Shown here: piece by piece, positions 7,053-14,891 of the stretch | Position numbering within the stretch: position 1 is the stretch's first letter | How the letters are laid out: the number at the start of each line of letters is the position of its first letter | Origin: CAZWEZ01 sp964632795 | Lineage (GTDB): Bacteria; Pseudomonadota; Alphaproteobacteria; Rhodospirillales; 2-02-FULL-58-16 | DNA length: 26,425 nucleotides | Direction of reading: 5' to 3' | Assembly (NCBI GenBank): GCA_964632795.1 | Contig: CAZWEZ010000049.1 | Location: 1-26,425, forward strand | Notes under the pieces: model-generated | Told to the model about the DNA's origin: nothing | Databases searched by the model: none | What the model saw: the letters and a program-made list of their open reading frames with translations, nothing else | Position numbers and translations under genes: made by a program

Positions 7053-8018
7053 ATGACGGTGACCGCCCTGGCCCTGGTGCGGCTGAGGAATCTGTTCGCC
7101 GTGGTCATGCTGTCGGGCATCTTCAGCCTGCTGGCGGCGCTCCTTTACGTGGTCCTGGACGCTGTCGACGTGGCCTTCACCGAGGCCGCCGTCGGCGCCG
7201 GCATCGCCACCGTGCTGATGCTCGGCACCCTGGCCCTGACCACCAGCGAGGAGAAGCCGTCCTCCCGCACCCCCCTGATCCCGCTGCTGGTGGTCGTTGC
7301 GACCGGCGCCCTGCTGATCTACGGGACCCTGGACATGCCGCTCTACGGGGACCCCCAGGCGCCGATCCAGCTCCACGTGGCGCCCCGTTACATCGATGAG
7401 TCGGGGACCGAGATCGGCATCCCCAACATCGTCACCTCGGTCCTGGCCAGCTACCGGGGCTACGACACCCTGGGCGAGGTGGTGGTCATCTTCACCGCCG
7501 CCATCGGCGTCATGATGCTGATCGGGCGCGGCCGCAAGCCCAACCAAATCCAAGGGCAAGGCGGCGAGCGGGCCGGAGGCCGGGCCATGAAGTTCAAGTC
7601 GGTGCTGAGGATCGTCTCCAAGATGCTGATCCCGGCGATCATGCTGTTCGCGCTGTATGTCCAGTTCCACGGCGACTTTGGGCCCGGGGGCGGGTTCCAG
7701 GCCGGGGTCATCTTCGCCGCCGCCTTCATCCTCTACGCCCTGATCTTCGACGTCGACACCGCGCGCAAGGTAGTTCCGGCCTGGGTCACGCGGATCCTGC
7801 TGGCGGCGGGCGTCCTGCTGTACGCCGGGGTCGGGGTGGCTGGGCTGGTCCTGGGCGGCAACTACCTCAACTACTCGGTGCTGGCCCGCGAGCCGACCCG
7901 CGGCCAGCACCTGGGCGTAACCCTGATCGAGTTCGGGGTCGGCATCACCGTGGCCGCGGCGATGATCACCATCTTCCTGATCTTCGCCGGCCAGTCCCAA
8001 CCCGGCAAGGACCGCTGA
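7053..8018 (+). CDS. Fused MrpA C-terminal (DUF4040/MbhE) plus MrpB antiporter subunit
   Basis: From the first standard start (ATG 7053) this encodes 321 residues. Three modules follow one another: a DUF4040/MbhD part with the family string V-A-F-T-E-A-A-V-G-A-G (about 44-54), an MbhE-like part with a Y-D-T-L-G-E-V-V-V-I-F-T-A-A-I-G motif (about 136-151), and a full MnhB domain from about residue 178, containing H-G-D-F-G-P-G-G-G-F-Q-A-G-V. In standard Mrp operons the first two modules form the end of MrpA and MrpB is separate. The first family helix appears to begin upstream of 7053 (frame open through IDIALLAF), so the real start may be a CTG at 7026 overlapping the mrpG stop, or another non-AUG codon. 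About seven to eight membrane helices. Confidence 0.88.
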   Translation: MTVTALALVRLRNLFAVVMLSGIFSLLAALLYVVLDAVDVAFTEAAVGAGIATVLMLGTLALTTSEEKPSSRTPLIPLLVVVATGALLIYGTLDMPLYGDPQAPIQLHVAPRYIDESGTEIGIPNIVTSVLASYRGYDTLGEVVVIFTAAIGVMMLIGRGRKPNQIQGQGGERAGGRAMKFKSVLRIVSKMLIPAIMLFALYVQFHGDFGPGGGFQAGVIFAAAFILYALIFDVDTARKVVPAWVTRILLAAGVLLYAGVGVAGLVLGGNYLNYSVLAREPTRGQHLGVTLIEFGVGITVAAAMITIFLIFAGQSQPGKDR

Positions 8019-8021
8019 GCC

Positions 8022-8381
8022 ATGGCCATCGCGTTTCCCGGCCTGTTCAACTACTGGATCGTCATCGTGCTGATGATGTGCGGACTCTACATGGTCATCG
8101 CCAAGGGCAACCTGATCAAGAAGGTGGTCGGGCTGAACATCTTCCAGGTCTCGGTGTTCGTGTTCTACATCTCGATGAGCAAGGTCGAGGGCGGCACCGC
8201 GCCGATCCTGGACGACGGCATCGAGGTCTACTCCAACCCCCTGCCCCACGTCCTGATCCTGACCGCCATCGTCGTCGGGGTGGCGACCACGGCGCTGGCC
8301 CTGGCGCTGGTGGTGCGCATCCGCGACGCTTACGGGACCATCGAGGAGGAGGAGATCGAAAGACAGGAGGAGGAAGCGTGA
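8022..8381 (+). CDS. mrpC: Cation/proton antiporter subunit MrpC/MnhC (NuoK-like)
   Basis: Encodes 119 residues, three transmembrane helices (about 8-28, 32-55, 72-98) and an acidic C-terminal tail rich in Glu. The G-L-Y-M-V-I-A-K-G-N-L-I-K-K-V-V-G-L segment and N-P-L-P-H-V-L-I-L-T-A-I-V-V-G are hallmark MrpC/NuoK features; MrpC is homologous to the NuoK subunit of complex I. It starts three bases after the preceding stop. The coding sequence of its tail (AGGAGGAGG) doubles as the ribosome site of the next gene, whose GTG overlaps its TGA (GTGA). Confidence 0.94.
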   Translation: MAIAFPGLFNYWIVIVLMMCGLYMVIAKGNLIKKVVGLNIFQVSVFVFYISMSKVEGGTAPILDDGIEVYSNPLPHVLILTAIVVGVATTALALALVVRIRDAYGTIEEEEIERQEEEA

Positions 8382-9859
8382 TTTCCGCCCACCTGCCCAT
8401 CCTCCAGGTGGTCCTGCCCCTGATGTCGGCGCCGCTGTGCGTCGCCCTCAGGCGCCCGACGGTGGCCTGGAGCCTGGCCCTGGCGGTCACCTGGACGTCG
8501 CTGGCCATCGCCCTGGCGCTGCTCGCCCAGGTGCTGGATGGCGGCCCGATCTCGTATCGGCTCGGCGACTGGGCGGCGCCGTGGGGGATCGAATACCGGG
8601 TCGACATGGTGAGCGCCTTCGTGCTGGTCATCGTCGCCGCCATCGGCTCGGTGGTGATCCCGTACGCCCGGGCCAGCGTCGCCCACGAGGTGCCCCCGGA
8701 CCGCATCTACCTGTTCTACGCCATGTACCTGCTGTGCCTGACCGGGCTGCTCGGCATCGCGATCACCGGCGACGTCTTCAACCTGTTCGTGTTCCTGGAG
8801 ATCTCGTCGCTGTCGTCCTACGTCCTGATCAGCCTCGGCCGCGACCGGCGCGCCGTGCTGGCCGCCTTCCGCTACCTGATCATGGGGACCATCGGCGCCA
8901 TCTTCTACGTCATCGGCGTGGGGATGATGTACATGATGACCGGGACCCTGAACATGGCCGACCTGGCGGTCCGCATCCCGGCCGTCGCCGACAGCCGCAC
9001 GATCCTCTCCGCGCTGGCCTTCCTGGTCGTCGGCATCAGCCTCAAGCTGGCCCTGTTCCCGTTGCACCTGTGGCTGCCCAACGCCTACACCTACGCGCCC
9101 TCGGTGGTCACCGCGTTCCTGGCGGCGACGGCGACCAAGGTCGCGGTCTACGTCCTGATCCGGATCCTGTTCACGGTGTTCGGCGGGGTCGGCGTTCTGG
9201 AGGCGACGCCGATCGCCGGCATTCTGGCGGTGCTGGCGATCATCGCCATGTTCTCGGCATCCGCCGTGGCCATCTTTCAGGACAACGTCAAGCGTCTGCT
9301 GGCCTATTCCAGCGTCGCCCAGATCGGCTTCATGATCCTCGGCATCAGTTTCGTCTCCGTCACCGGCCTGACCGGGGGCATCGTCCACCTGTTCAACCAC
9401 GCCCTGACCAAGAGCGCCCTGTTCATGGCCATGGGCTGCATCTTCCTGCGCCTGGGCTCGGTCCGTATCGAAGACATGGGGGGGCTGGGCAGGCGCATGC
9501 CGCTGACCATGGCTTCGTTCGTGATCTCCGGGCTGAGCCTGATCGGGATCCCGCTGACCGTCGGCTTCGTCTCCAAGTGGTACCTGATCCGGGCGGCGCT
9601 GGAGAAGGGCTGGTGGCCGGTCGCGGTGCTGATCCTGCTGAGTTCGCTGCTCGCCGTGGTCTACGTCTGGCGGGTGGTCGAGGCGGCCTACTTCCACCCC
9701 GCCCCGGAAGGCGCCCAACCGGTCACCGAGGCGCCGCTGTCGATGCTGGTCCCGATGTGGCTGGTGACCGCCGCCACGGTCTACTTCGGGATCGACGCCA
9801 CCCGGACCCTGGACGTCGCCACCGCCGCCGCCGCCTTCCTGCTGGGGAGCGCCAGATGA
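8378..9859 (+). CDS. mrpD: Antiporter subunit MrpD-like, copy 1 (ND4/NuoM family)
   Basis: Encodes 493 residues from the GTG at 8378 (GTGA overlap, AGGAGGAGG ribosome site in mrpC). About 14 transmembrane helices. The proton-translocation residues of the family are intact: Glu141 in TM5 (VFLEISSLSSY) and Lys223 in TM7 before FPLHLWLP, followed by a TM8 Lys (A-A-T-K-V-A-V-Y). The discontinuous helix region (QDNVKRLLAYSSVAQIG, about residues 301-317) is also normal. By homology it moves protons against Na+ or K+ within the Mrp complex. It follows mrpC as in canonical operons, so it is the most MrpD-like of the three copies. ATGA overlap with the next gene. Confidence 0.93.
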   Translation: MISAHLPILQVVLPLMSAPLCVALRRPTVAWSLALAVTWTSLAIALALLAQVLDGGPISYRLGDWAAPWGIEYRVDMVSAFVLVIVAAIGSVVIPYARASVAHEVPPDRIYLFYAMYLLCLTGLLGIAITGDVFNLFVFLEISSLSSYVLISLGRDRRAVLAAFRYLIMGTIGAIFYVIGVGMMYMMTGTLNMADLAVRIPAVADSRTILSALAFLVVGISLKLALFPLHLWLPNAYTYAPSVVTAFLAATATKVAVYVLIRILFTVFGGVGVLEATPIAGILAVLAIIAMFSASAVAIFQDNVKRLLAYSSVAQIGFMILGISFVSVTGLTGGIVHLFNHALTKSALFMAMGCIFLRLGSVRIEDMGGLGRRMPLTMASFVISGLSLIGIPLTVGFVSKWYLIRAALEKGWWPVAVLILLSSLLAVVYVWRVVEAAYFHPAPEGAQPVTEAPLSMLVPMWLVTAATVYFGIDATRTLDVATAAAAFLLGSAR

Positions 9860-11319
9860 GCGCCGAGGCGGTCATCCTCGCCACCATGGCGGTGCCCCTG
9901 GCCGGGGCGGTGCTGATCGTGCTCACCGGGCACAGCCCCAACCTGCGCGAGACGGCGACCCTGGCCACCGCCGGCGTCCTGTTGTGGCTGGTCGTCTCGC
10001 TGATCCCCGAGGTCGCCGCCGGCGGCCGGCCGTCGGTGACACTGGGCGAGATGCTGCCGGGGCTCGCCATCGCGTTTACCGTCGAGCCCCTGGGGATGGT
10101 CTTCGCGACCATCGCCAGCAGCCTGTGGATCGTCACCTCGGTCTATTCCATCGGCTACATGCGCGGCCTCGACGAGAAGAACCAGACCCGCTTCTACGCC
10201 TTCTTCGCCATCGCCCTGGCCAGCACCATGGGGATCGCGTTTGCCGGCAACATGCTGACCCTGTTCATCTGCTACGAGGCGCTGACGCTGAGCACCTTCC
10301 CGCTGGTCGCCCACGCCGGCACCGACAAGGCCAAGCGGGCGGGCCGGGTCTACCTGGGAATCCTGCTCGGGACCTCGATCGGCTTCCAGCTGTTCGCCAT
10401 CATCTGGACCTGGACCATCGCCGGCACGCTGGACTTCACCAAGGGCGGCATCCTCGAGGGTCGGGCCAGCGAAACCGTGGTCGGCGTCCTGCTGGTGCTG
10501 TACGTGTTCGGCATCGGCAAGGCGGCGGTGATGCCGTTCCACCGCTGGCTACCGGCCGCCATGGTCGCCCCGACCCCGGTCAGCGCCCTCCTTCACGCGG
10601 TGGCGGTGGTCAAGGCGGGGGTGTTCACCGTGGTCAAGGTGATCGTCTACATCTTCGGGGTCGATTTCCTGAGCCTGACCGGACACGGCAAGTGGCTGGT
10701 TGCGGTGGCCGGCTTCACCGTCATCGTCGGCTCGATCATGGCCCTCAAGCAGGACAACCTGAAACTCAGACTGGCCTATTCCACCATCAGCCAACTGTCC
10801 TACGTGGTGATCTCCGCCGCCACCCTGGCCCCCGCCTCGATGTCCGGAGCGGTGCTCCACATCGCCGCCCACGCCTTGGGCAAGATCACCCTGTTCTTCT
10901 GCGCCGGGGCCATCCTGATCGCCTCACACAAGACCCGGGTCAGCGAGTTGGGCGGCATCGGCCGGCGCATGCCCTGGACCATGGGGGCGTTCGCCGTCGC
11001 CGCCCTGTCGATGATCGGATTGCCGCCGACCGCCGGCTTCGTCAGCAAGTGGTACATCCTGAACGGAGCCCTGGATTCCGGGCAGATGCTGGTGGTCGCG
11101 GTGATCGTCGCCAGCACGTTGCTCAGCGCCGGCTATTTCCTGCCCATCATCCATGCCGCCTTCTTCGGCAAGCCCGATCGCGGCGGGGAGGTCCACGGCG
11201 AGGCGCCGTTTCCGTCCGTCCTGGCGTTGACCGTGACGGCGGCCGGCACCGTCGTATTTTTCTTCTTCCCCGGCCTGCCGCTGGAGCTGGCCCACCAACT
11301 GGTCGGGGGGGCGCCATGA
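9856..11319 (+). CDS. Antiporter subunit MrpD/NuoM-like, copy 2
   Basis: Encodes 487 residues, about 14 transmembrane helices. The ATG overlaps the previous stop (ATGA). It belongs to the same proton_antipo_M family as the preceding gene but is clearly a different paralogue. The TM5 Glu (E141, in FICYEALTLSTFPL) and TM7 Lys (K222, before AAVMPFHRWLP) are present, as is the QDNLKLRLAYSTISQLS segment in the middle of the protein. Its N-terminal part (S-V-Y-S-I-G-Y-M-R) resembles the NuoL/NuoM/MbhH style. It is presumably a second proton pathway of the same complex. ATGA overlap with the next small gene. Assignment to MrpA-type or MrpD-type would need alignment. Confidence 0.9.
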   Translation: MSAEAVILATMAVPLAGAVLIVLTGHSPNLRETATLATAGVLLWLVVSLIPEVAAGGRPSVTLGEMLPGLAIAFTVEPLGMVFATIASSLWIVTSVYSIGYMRGLDEKNQTRFYAFFAIALASTMGIAFAGNMLTLFICYEALTLSTFPLVAHAGTDKAKRAGRVYLGILLGTSIGFQLFAIIWTWTIAGTLDFTKGGILEGRASETVVGVLLVLYVFGIGKAAVMPFHRWLPAAMVAPTPVSALLHAVAVVKAGVFTVVKVIVYIFGVDFLSLTGHGKWLVAVAGFTVIVGSIMALKQDNLKLRLAYSTISQLSYVVISAATLAPASMSGAVLHIAAHALGKITLFFCAGAILIASHKTRVSELGGIGRRMPWTMGAFAVAALSMIGLPPTAGFVSKWYILNGALDSGQMLVVAVIVASTLLSAGYFLPIIHAAFFGKPDRGGEVHGEAPFPSVLALTVTAAGTVVFFFFPGLPLELAHQLVGGAP

Positions 11320-11567
11320 ACGGACCACAAGATAAACACTGGCTGGTCCGTCCCCGAACCATCCGCCTTTTATGGTGGGTTGGCCTGGGAGTTCTGACCC
11401 TGCTGGTTCTCGGTGATTTTCTGATCTACGGCCATGGCGCGTTCGGGATCGACGGCACCTTCGGTTTTTACGCCTGGTACGGATTCTTCATGTGCGTCGC
11501 CATGGTGCTGTTCTCCAAGGGATTGGGATTCTTCCTCAAGCGGAAGGACACGTACTATGACGATTAG
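11316..11567 (+). CDS. Small two-helix membrane protein of the Mrp-like operon
   Basis: Encodes 83 residues with two transmembrane helices (about 20-38 and 50-70), a basic cytosolic start (RPRTIRLLWW) and a polar tail ending KRKDTYYDD. It is not one of the seven standard Mrp subunits. Its position between two antiporter subunits, with a 4-base overlap upstream (ATGA) and an 11-base overlap with the next gene, argues that it is a subunit or assembly factor of the same complex. I recall similar small proteins in such operons of other proteobacteria but cannot name a family. Confidence 0.8.
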   Translation: MNGPQDKHWLVRPRTIRLLWWVGLGVLTLLVLGDFLIYGHGAFGIDGTFGFYAWYGFFMCVAMVLFSKGLGFFLKRKDTYYDD

Positions 11568-13242
11568 TGCCCTTCCCCCCGGCCTGATCATCATCCTCGG
11601 CGGGCTTCTACTGCCGTGGGTCGGCCGGCGCCTGCGCCCCGTGGTGATCCTGGCCGTGCCCCTGGCGACGCTGTGGATGGTATGGCAAGTGGAGGACGGC
11701 CCGGCCCTGGCGGTGCCGTTCCTGGATTACGAACTGGAGCCGCTCCGGGGCGACAGGCTGAGCCGCCTGTTCGCCACCATCTTCACCATCATGGCCTTCG
11801 CCGGCGGGCTGTTCGCGCTCAACCGCAGGAAGGTGGTCGAGCTGGTCGCCGCCTTCATCTACGCCGGAAGCGCGGTCGGCGTCTCCATGGCCGGCGACCT
11901 GATCACCGTCTTCGTGTTCTGGGAGGTCATGGCCGTGGCTTCGACCCTGGTCGTGTGGTCGACGGGAACCGAACAGGCCTACCGCTCGTCGATGCGCTAC
12001 ATCATGATTCACCTGCTGGGCGGGGTGGTGTTGATGATCGGCATCGTCGCCCACGTCGCCGATACCGGCTCGGTGGCCTTTGTCGCCATGACGCCCCATT
12101 CCTTCGCCACCTGGATGATCCTCTTCGGGTTCGTGATCAACGCCGGGGCGCCGCCGCTGTCGGCGTGGCTGCCCGACGCCTACCCCGAGTCCTCCTACAG
12201 CGGCATGGTGTTCCTGTCCGCCTTCACCACCAAGACCGCGGTCTATGTCCTGTTGCGCGGCTTCCCGGGGGCCGAGATCCTGATCTACCTGGGCCTCTAC
12301 ATGGTGATGTACGGCATCATCTACGCGCTGTTGGAAAACGACATGCGGCGCATCCTGGCCTACAGCATCATCAACCAGGTCGGGTTCATGGTGACCGGCA
12401 TCGGCATCGGCACCGAGATGGCGCTCAACGGCGCCGCCGCCCACGCCTTCACCCACATCATCTACAAGGCGCTGCTGCTGATGAGCGCCGGCTCGGTGCT
12501 CTACATGACCGGCAAGCGCAAGTGTTCCGACCTCGGCGGCCTTTTCCAGAGCATGCCGATCACCACCGTCTGCGGCATCATCGGGGCGCTGTCGATCTCG
12601 TCGTTCCCCCTGACGTCGGGCTTCATCAGCAAGTCGATGATCAACCAAGCGGCGGCCGACGAGGTCATGACCTTCGCGTGGTTCATGCTGACCGCCGGTT
12701 CGGCCGGGGTGTTCCTGCACGCCGGCATCAAGTTCCCGTGGTTCGTGTTCTTCCAGAAGGATTCAGGAATGCGTCCGCCCGATCCGCCCATGAACATGCG
12801 CTTGGCGATGATCCTGTTCGCGTTTCTATCCATCGCGCTCGGGGTTTTCCCGCAGCCGCTTTACGCCATCCTGCCGTTCCCCGTGGACTACGTGCCTTAT
12901 TCGGCACCCCATGTGATCAACATTCTGCAATTGCTGATGTTCTCCGGGCTGGCGTTTTTCATCATGCTGCCGCTGATGAAACGCACTCTGACCATCAGCC
13001 TCGACTTCGACTGGCTCTACCGCCGCTTCGCGGTCATCGTGGTGCGCGGCCTGACCGCCTTCCTCGGCCCGCTCGACCGCAGCATCCGCGCGTTCGCCGT
13101 CGAAGCGGTCAAGAGCGTCATCGCCGGCGTGTACCGCCACCACGGCCCGCAAGGGGCGCTGGCCCGCCCGGCCCGGGCCGGGGTCATGGCGATCTGGGTG
13201 CTGGTCCTGCTGGCCGTCTACCTGGTGGTCAATTTCTCATAA
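11557..13242 (+). CDS. Antiporter subunit MrpD-like, copy 3, lacking the TM7 lysine
   Basis: Encodes 561 residues from the ATG at 11557, inside the end of the previous gene. About 14-15 transmembrane helices plus a longer C-terminal region with an amphipathic/lateral segment and a last helix (about 540-560), which recalls NuoL/MrpA-type tails. The TM5 Glu is present (E123, FVFWEVMAVAST). The usual TM7 Lys is replaced by Asn195 (VINAGAPPLSAWLP), while the TM8 Lys (FTTKTAVY) remains. The mid-protein motif (ENDMRRILAYSIINQVG) is normal. It is the last gene of the operon, convergent with livF after 24 bases in which no terminator was recognised. Probably part of the same antiporter, but its proton path may be altered. 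Confidence 0.9.
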   Translation: MTISALPPGLIIILGGLLLPWVGRRLRPVVILAVPLATLWMVWQVEDGPALAVPFLDYELEPLRGDRLSRLFATIFTIMAFAGGLFALNRRKVVELVAAFIYAGSAVGVSMAGDLITVFVFWEVMAVASTLVVWSTGTEQAYRSSMRYIMIHLLGGVVLMIGIVAHVADTGSVAFVAMTPHSFATWMILFGFVINAGAPPLSAWLPDAYPESSYSGMVFLSAFTTKTAVYVLLRGFPGAEILIYLGLYMVMYGIIYALLENDMRRILAYSIINQVGFMVTGIGIGTEMALNGAAAHAFTHIIYKALLLMSAGSVLYMTGKRKCSDLGGLFQSMPITTVCGIIGALSISSFPLTSGFISKSMINQAAADEVMTFAWFMLTAGSAGVFLHAGIKFPWFVFFQKDSGMRPPDPPMNMRLAMILFAFLSIALGVFPQPLYAILPFPVDYVPYSAPHVINILQLLMFSGLAFFIMLPLMKRTLTISLDFDWLYRRFAVIVVRGLTAFLGPLDRSIRAFAVEAVKSVIAGVYRHHGPQGALARPARAGVMAIWVLVLLAVYLVVNFS

Positions 13243-13266
13243 CGGAAAACCGGCCAGCCCGGGGCG

Positions 13267-14145
13267 TCAGCCGCCGAGGAACAGGCGGCCGACTTCGGGG
13301 TCCTGGAGGAGGGCGTCGCCGGGGCCGGCCATGGCCAGTTGGCCGTTGACCAAAACGTAGCCGATGTCGGCGAACTCGAGGCCCTTCTTGGCGTTCTGCT
13401 CGACCATGATGATGGTCTTGCCCTCGACGTTCTGGAGGTCGTCCAGGATCTCGAAGACCATGTCGATGAAGCGGGGCTCGAGCCCGATCGAGGGCTCGTC
13501 CACCAGCAGCACGTCGGGCTCCATGATCAGGGCCCGGGAGATCTCCAGCAGCCGGCGTTCGCCGCCCGACAGCACGCCGGCCCGCTGGTCGCGGCGCTCC
13601 TTGAGCCGGGAGTACTTGTCGAGCACCTTGTCGGCGGCCTCGTGGGCCTGGGCCGGGGAGTCCATGAGGAAGCCGCCCATCAACAGGTTTTCCTCGACCG
13701 TCATATTGGGGAACACCGAGTTGTCCTGGAGGATGTAGGCGATGCCGCCGTGCTTGAGCTTGTCGTTGGAGCCGAGCTTGGTGATGTCGCGGCCGTTGAC
13801 GCGGATGGTGCCGCCGGTGATGTTGGTGAAGCCGTAGATCGAGTGGAGGATGGTCGACTTGCCGGCCCCGTTGGGGCCGATCAGGCACAGCGACTGGCTG
13901 CGGCCCACCTCGAGGCTGAAGTTGTGGAGGATCTCCATCTTGCCGTAGCCGGCGACCAAGTCCTCGATGACCAGCAGCGGCGCGCCCCCGACCAGTTCCG
14001 ACAGCCGCTGGCGGCTCGGCCCCTCGGCGGCCAGCTTGGCGGCATCGCGGGCCACGTCGTCGACCGAGATCACGGTGCCGACGTCGCCCAGGCCGTAGCC
14101 CTTGAGCTTCTTCCCGGCGCCGTCGGGTTTCCGGTCCTCGGCCAT
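13267..14145 (-). CDS. livF: Branched-chain amino acid-type ABC transporter ATPase LivF-like
   Basis: Encodes 292 residues. The ATPase core begins near residue 55 (PLLVIEDLVAGYG): Walker A GPNGAGKST (90-98), Q-loop region near Q140, signature LSGGE (192-196), Walker B LLVDEP (213-218), H-loop replaced by the family-typical VEQN stretch. The family usually has about 235 residues; here some 52 polar, charged residues precede the core. The start is supported because its ATG overlaps the livG stop by one base (TGATG). It energises uptake by the LivHM permeases together with LivG. Last gene of the liv operon; it converges on the Mrp operon. The exact amino acid or related substrate cannot be read from the ATPase. 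Confidence 0.92.
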   Translation of the reverse strand: MAEDRKPDGAGKKLKGYGLGDVGTVISVDDVARDAAKLAAEGPSRQRLSELVGGAPLLVIEDLVAGYGKMEILHNFSLEVGRSQSLCLIGPNGAGKSTILHSIYGFTNITGGTIRVNGRDITKLGSNDKLKHGGIAYILQDNSVFPNMTVEENLLMGGFLMDSPAQAHEAADKVLDKYSRLKERRDQRAGVLSGGERRLLEISRALIMEPDVLLVDEPSIGLEPRFIDMVFEILDDLQNVEGKTIIMVEQNAKKGLEFADIGYVLVNGQLAMAGPGDALLQDPEVGRLFLGG

Positions 14146-14891
14146 CAGTGGGCCCCCAGGTAGGCGTCGATCACCCGCTGGTCGACCTGGATCCGCTCGG
14201 GCGGGCCGTCGGCCAGAAGCTGGCCGTGGGCCAGGCAGTAGATGTGCTCGGCCAGGTTCATGATCACCCGCATGTTGTGCTCGATGACCAGCAGGGTGAT
14301 CCCCAGGTCCCGATTGACCCGCAGCAGGCGGTCGATCAGGCCGTTGATCAGGGTCGGGTTGATGCCCGCCGTCGGTTCGTCCAGCAACAGCAGCTTGGGG
14401 CCGTTGATCAGCGCCATGGCGAACTCGAGCAGCTTCTGCTGGCCGAACGACAGGTCGCCGGCGAACAGCAGCCGCTTGGAGTAGAGGCCGACGAACTCGA
14501 GCAGCTCCTCGGCCCGTTCGGTGTCCTCGGCGGCATACTTGGAGAACATGGTGGCCAGCCCTTCGTGGGTATGGGTCTGGCTGATCAGCATGTTCTGGAC
14601 GCAGGTCATCTTGCCGTAGATGCGGGTCTGCTGGAACGTCCTGAGGAGGCCCAGGCGGGCGATCTCGGGGACCCGCAGCCGCGAGATATCGCGGCCCTCG
14701 AAGCGGATCGAGCCTTCGTCGACGAGGTGGTAGCCGACGATCGAGTTGAACAGGGTGGTCTTGCCCGAGCCGTTGGGGCCGATCAGGCCGATCAGGCCGC
14801 CCTCGGGCACCGTGATGCTGATCTCGCTGTTGGCGACGACGCCGCCGAAGGCCTTGCTGACGCCCTCGATCTCGAGCAGGGGCCGGGTCAT
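14145..14891 (-). CDS. livG: Branched-chain amino acid-type ABC transporter ATPase LivG-like
   Basis: Encodes 248 residues, the normal length. Walker A GPNGSGKTT (38-46), Q-loop region FQQTRIY (86-92), ABC signature LSFGQ (147-151, the LivG-type variant of LSGGQ), Walker B LLLLDEP (167-173) with AGINP after it, and H-loop VIEHNM. The C-terminal extension typical for LivG (GQLLADGPPERI to DAYLG) is complete. Its ATG lies in an ATGA overlap with livM and its TGA overlaps the livF ATG, so all are coupled. Forms a heterodimeric motor with LivF on the cytoplasmic face. Confidence 0.94.
   Translation of the reverse strand: MTRPLLEIEGVSKAFGGVVANSEISITVPEGGLIGLIGPNGSGKTTLFNSIVGYHLVDEGSIRFEGRDISRLRVPEIARLGLLRTFQQTRIYGKMTCVQNMLISQTHTHEGLATMFSKYAAEDTERAEELLEFVGLYSKRLLFAGDLSFGQQKLLEFAMALINGPKLLLLDEPTAGINPTLINGLIDRLLRVNRDLGITLLVIEHNMRVIMNLAEHIYCLAHGQLLADGPPERIQVDQRVIDAYLGAH

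Noticed and set aside
6636..8249. Long minus-strand frame of 537 codons opposite mrpF-mrpC
   Set aside because: Antisense shadow of GC-rich genes: Asp/Gln/His/Gly-rich composition and no domain, while the plus strand has clear Mrp subunits.
13243..13266. Shared terminator between the convergent Mrp and liv operons
   Set aside because: The 24-base gap has no convincing stem-loop with T-run.
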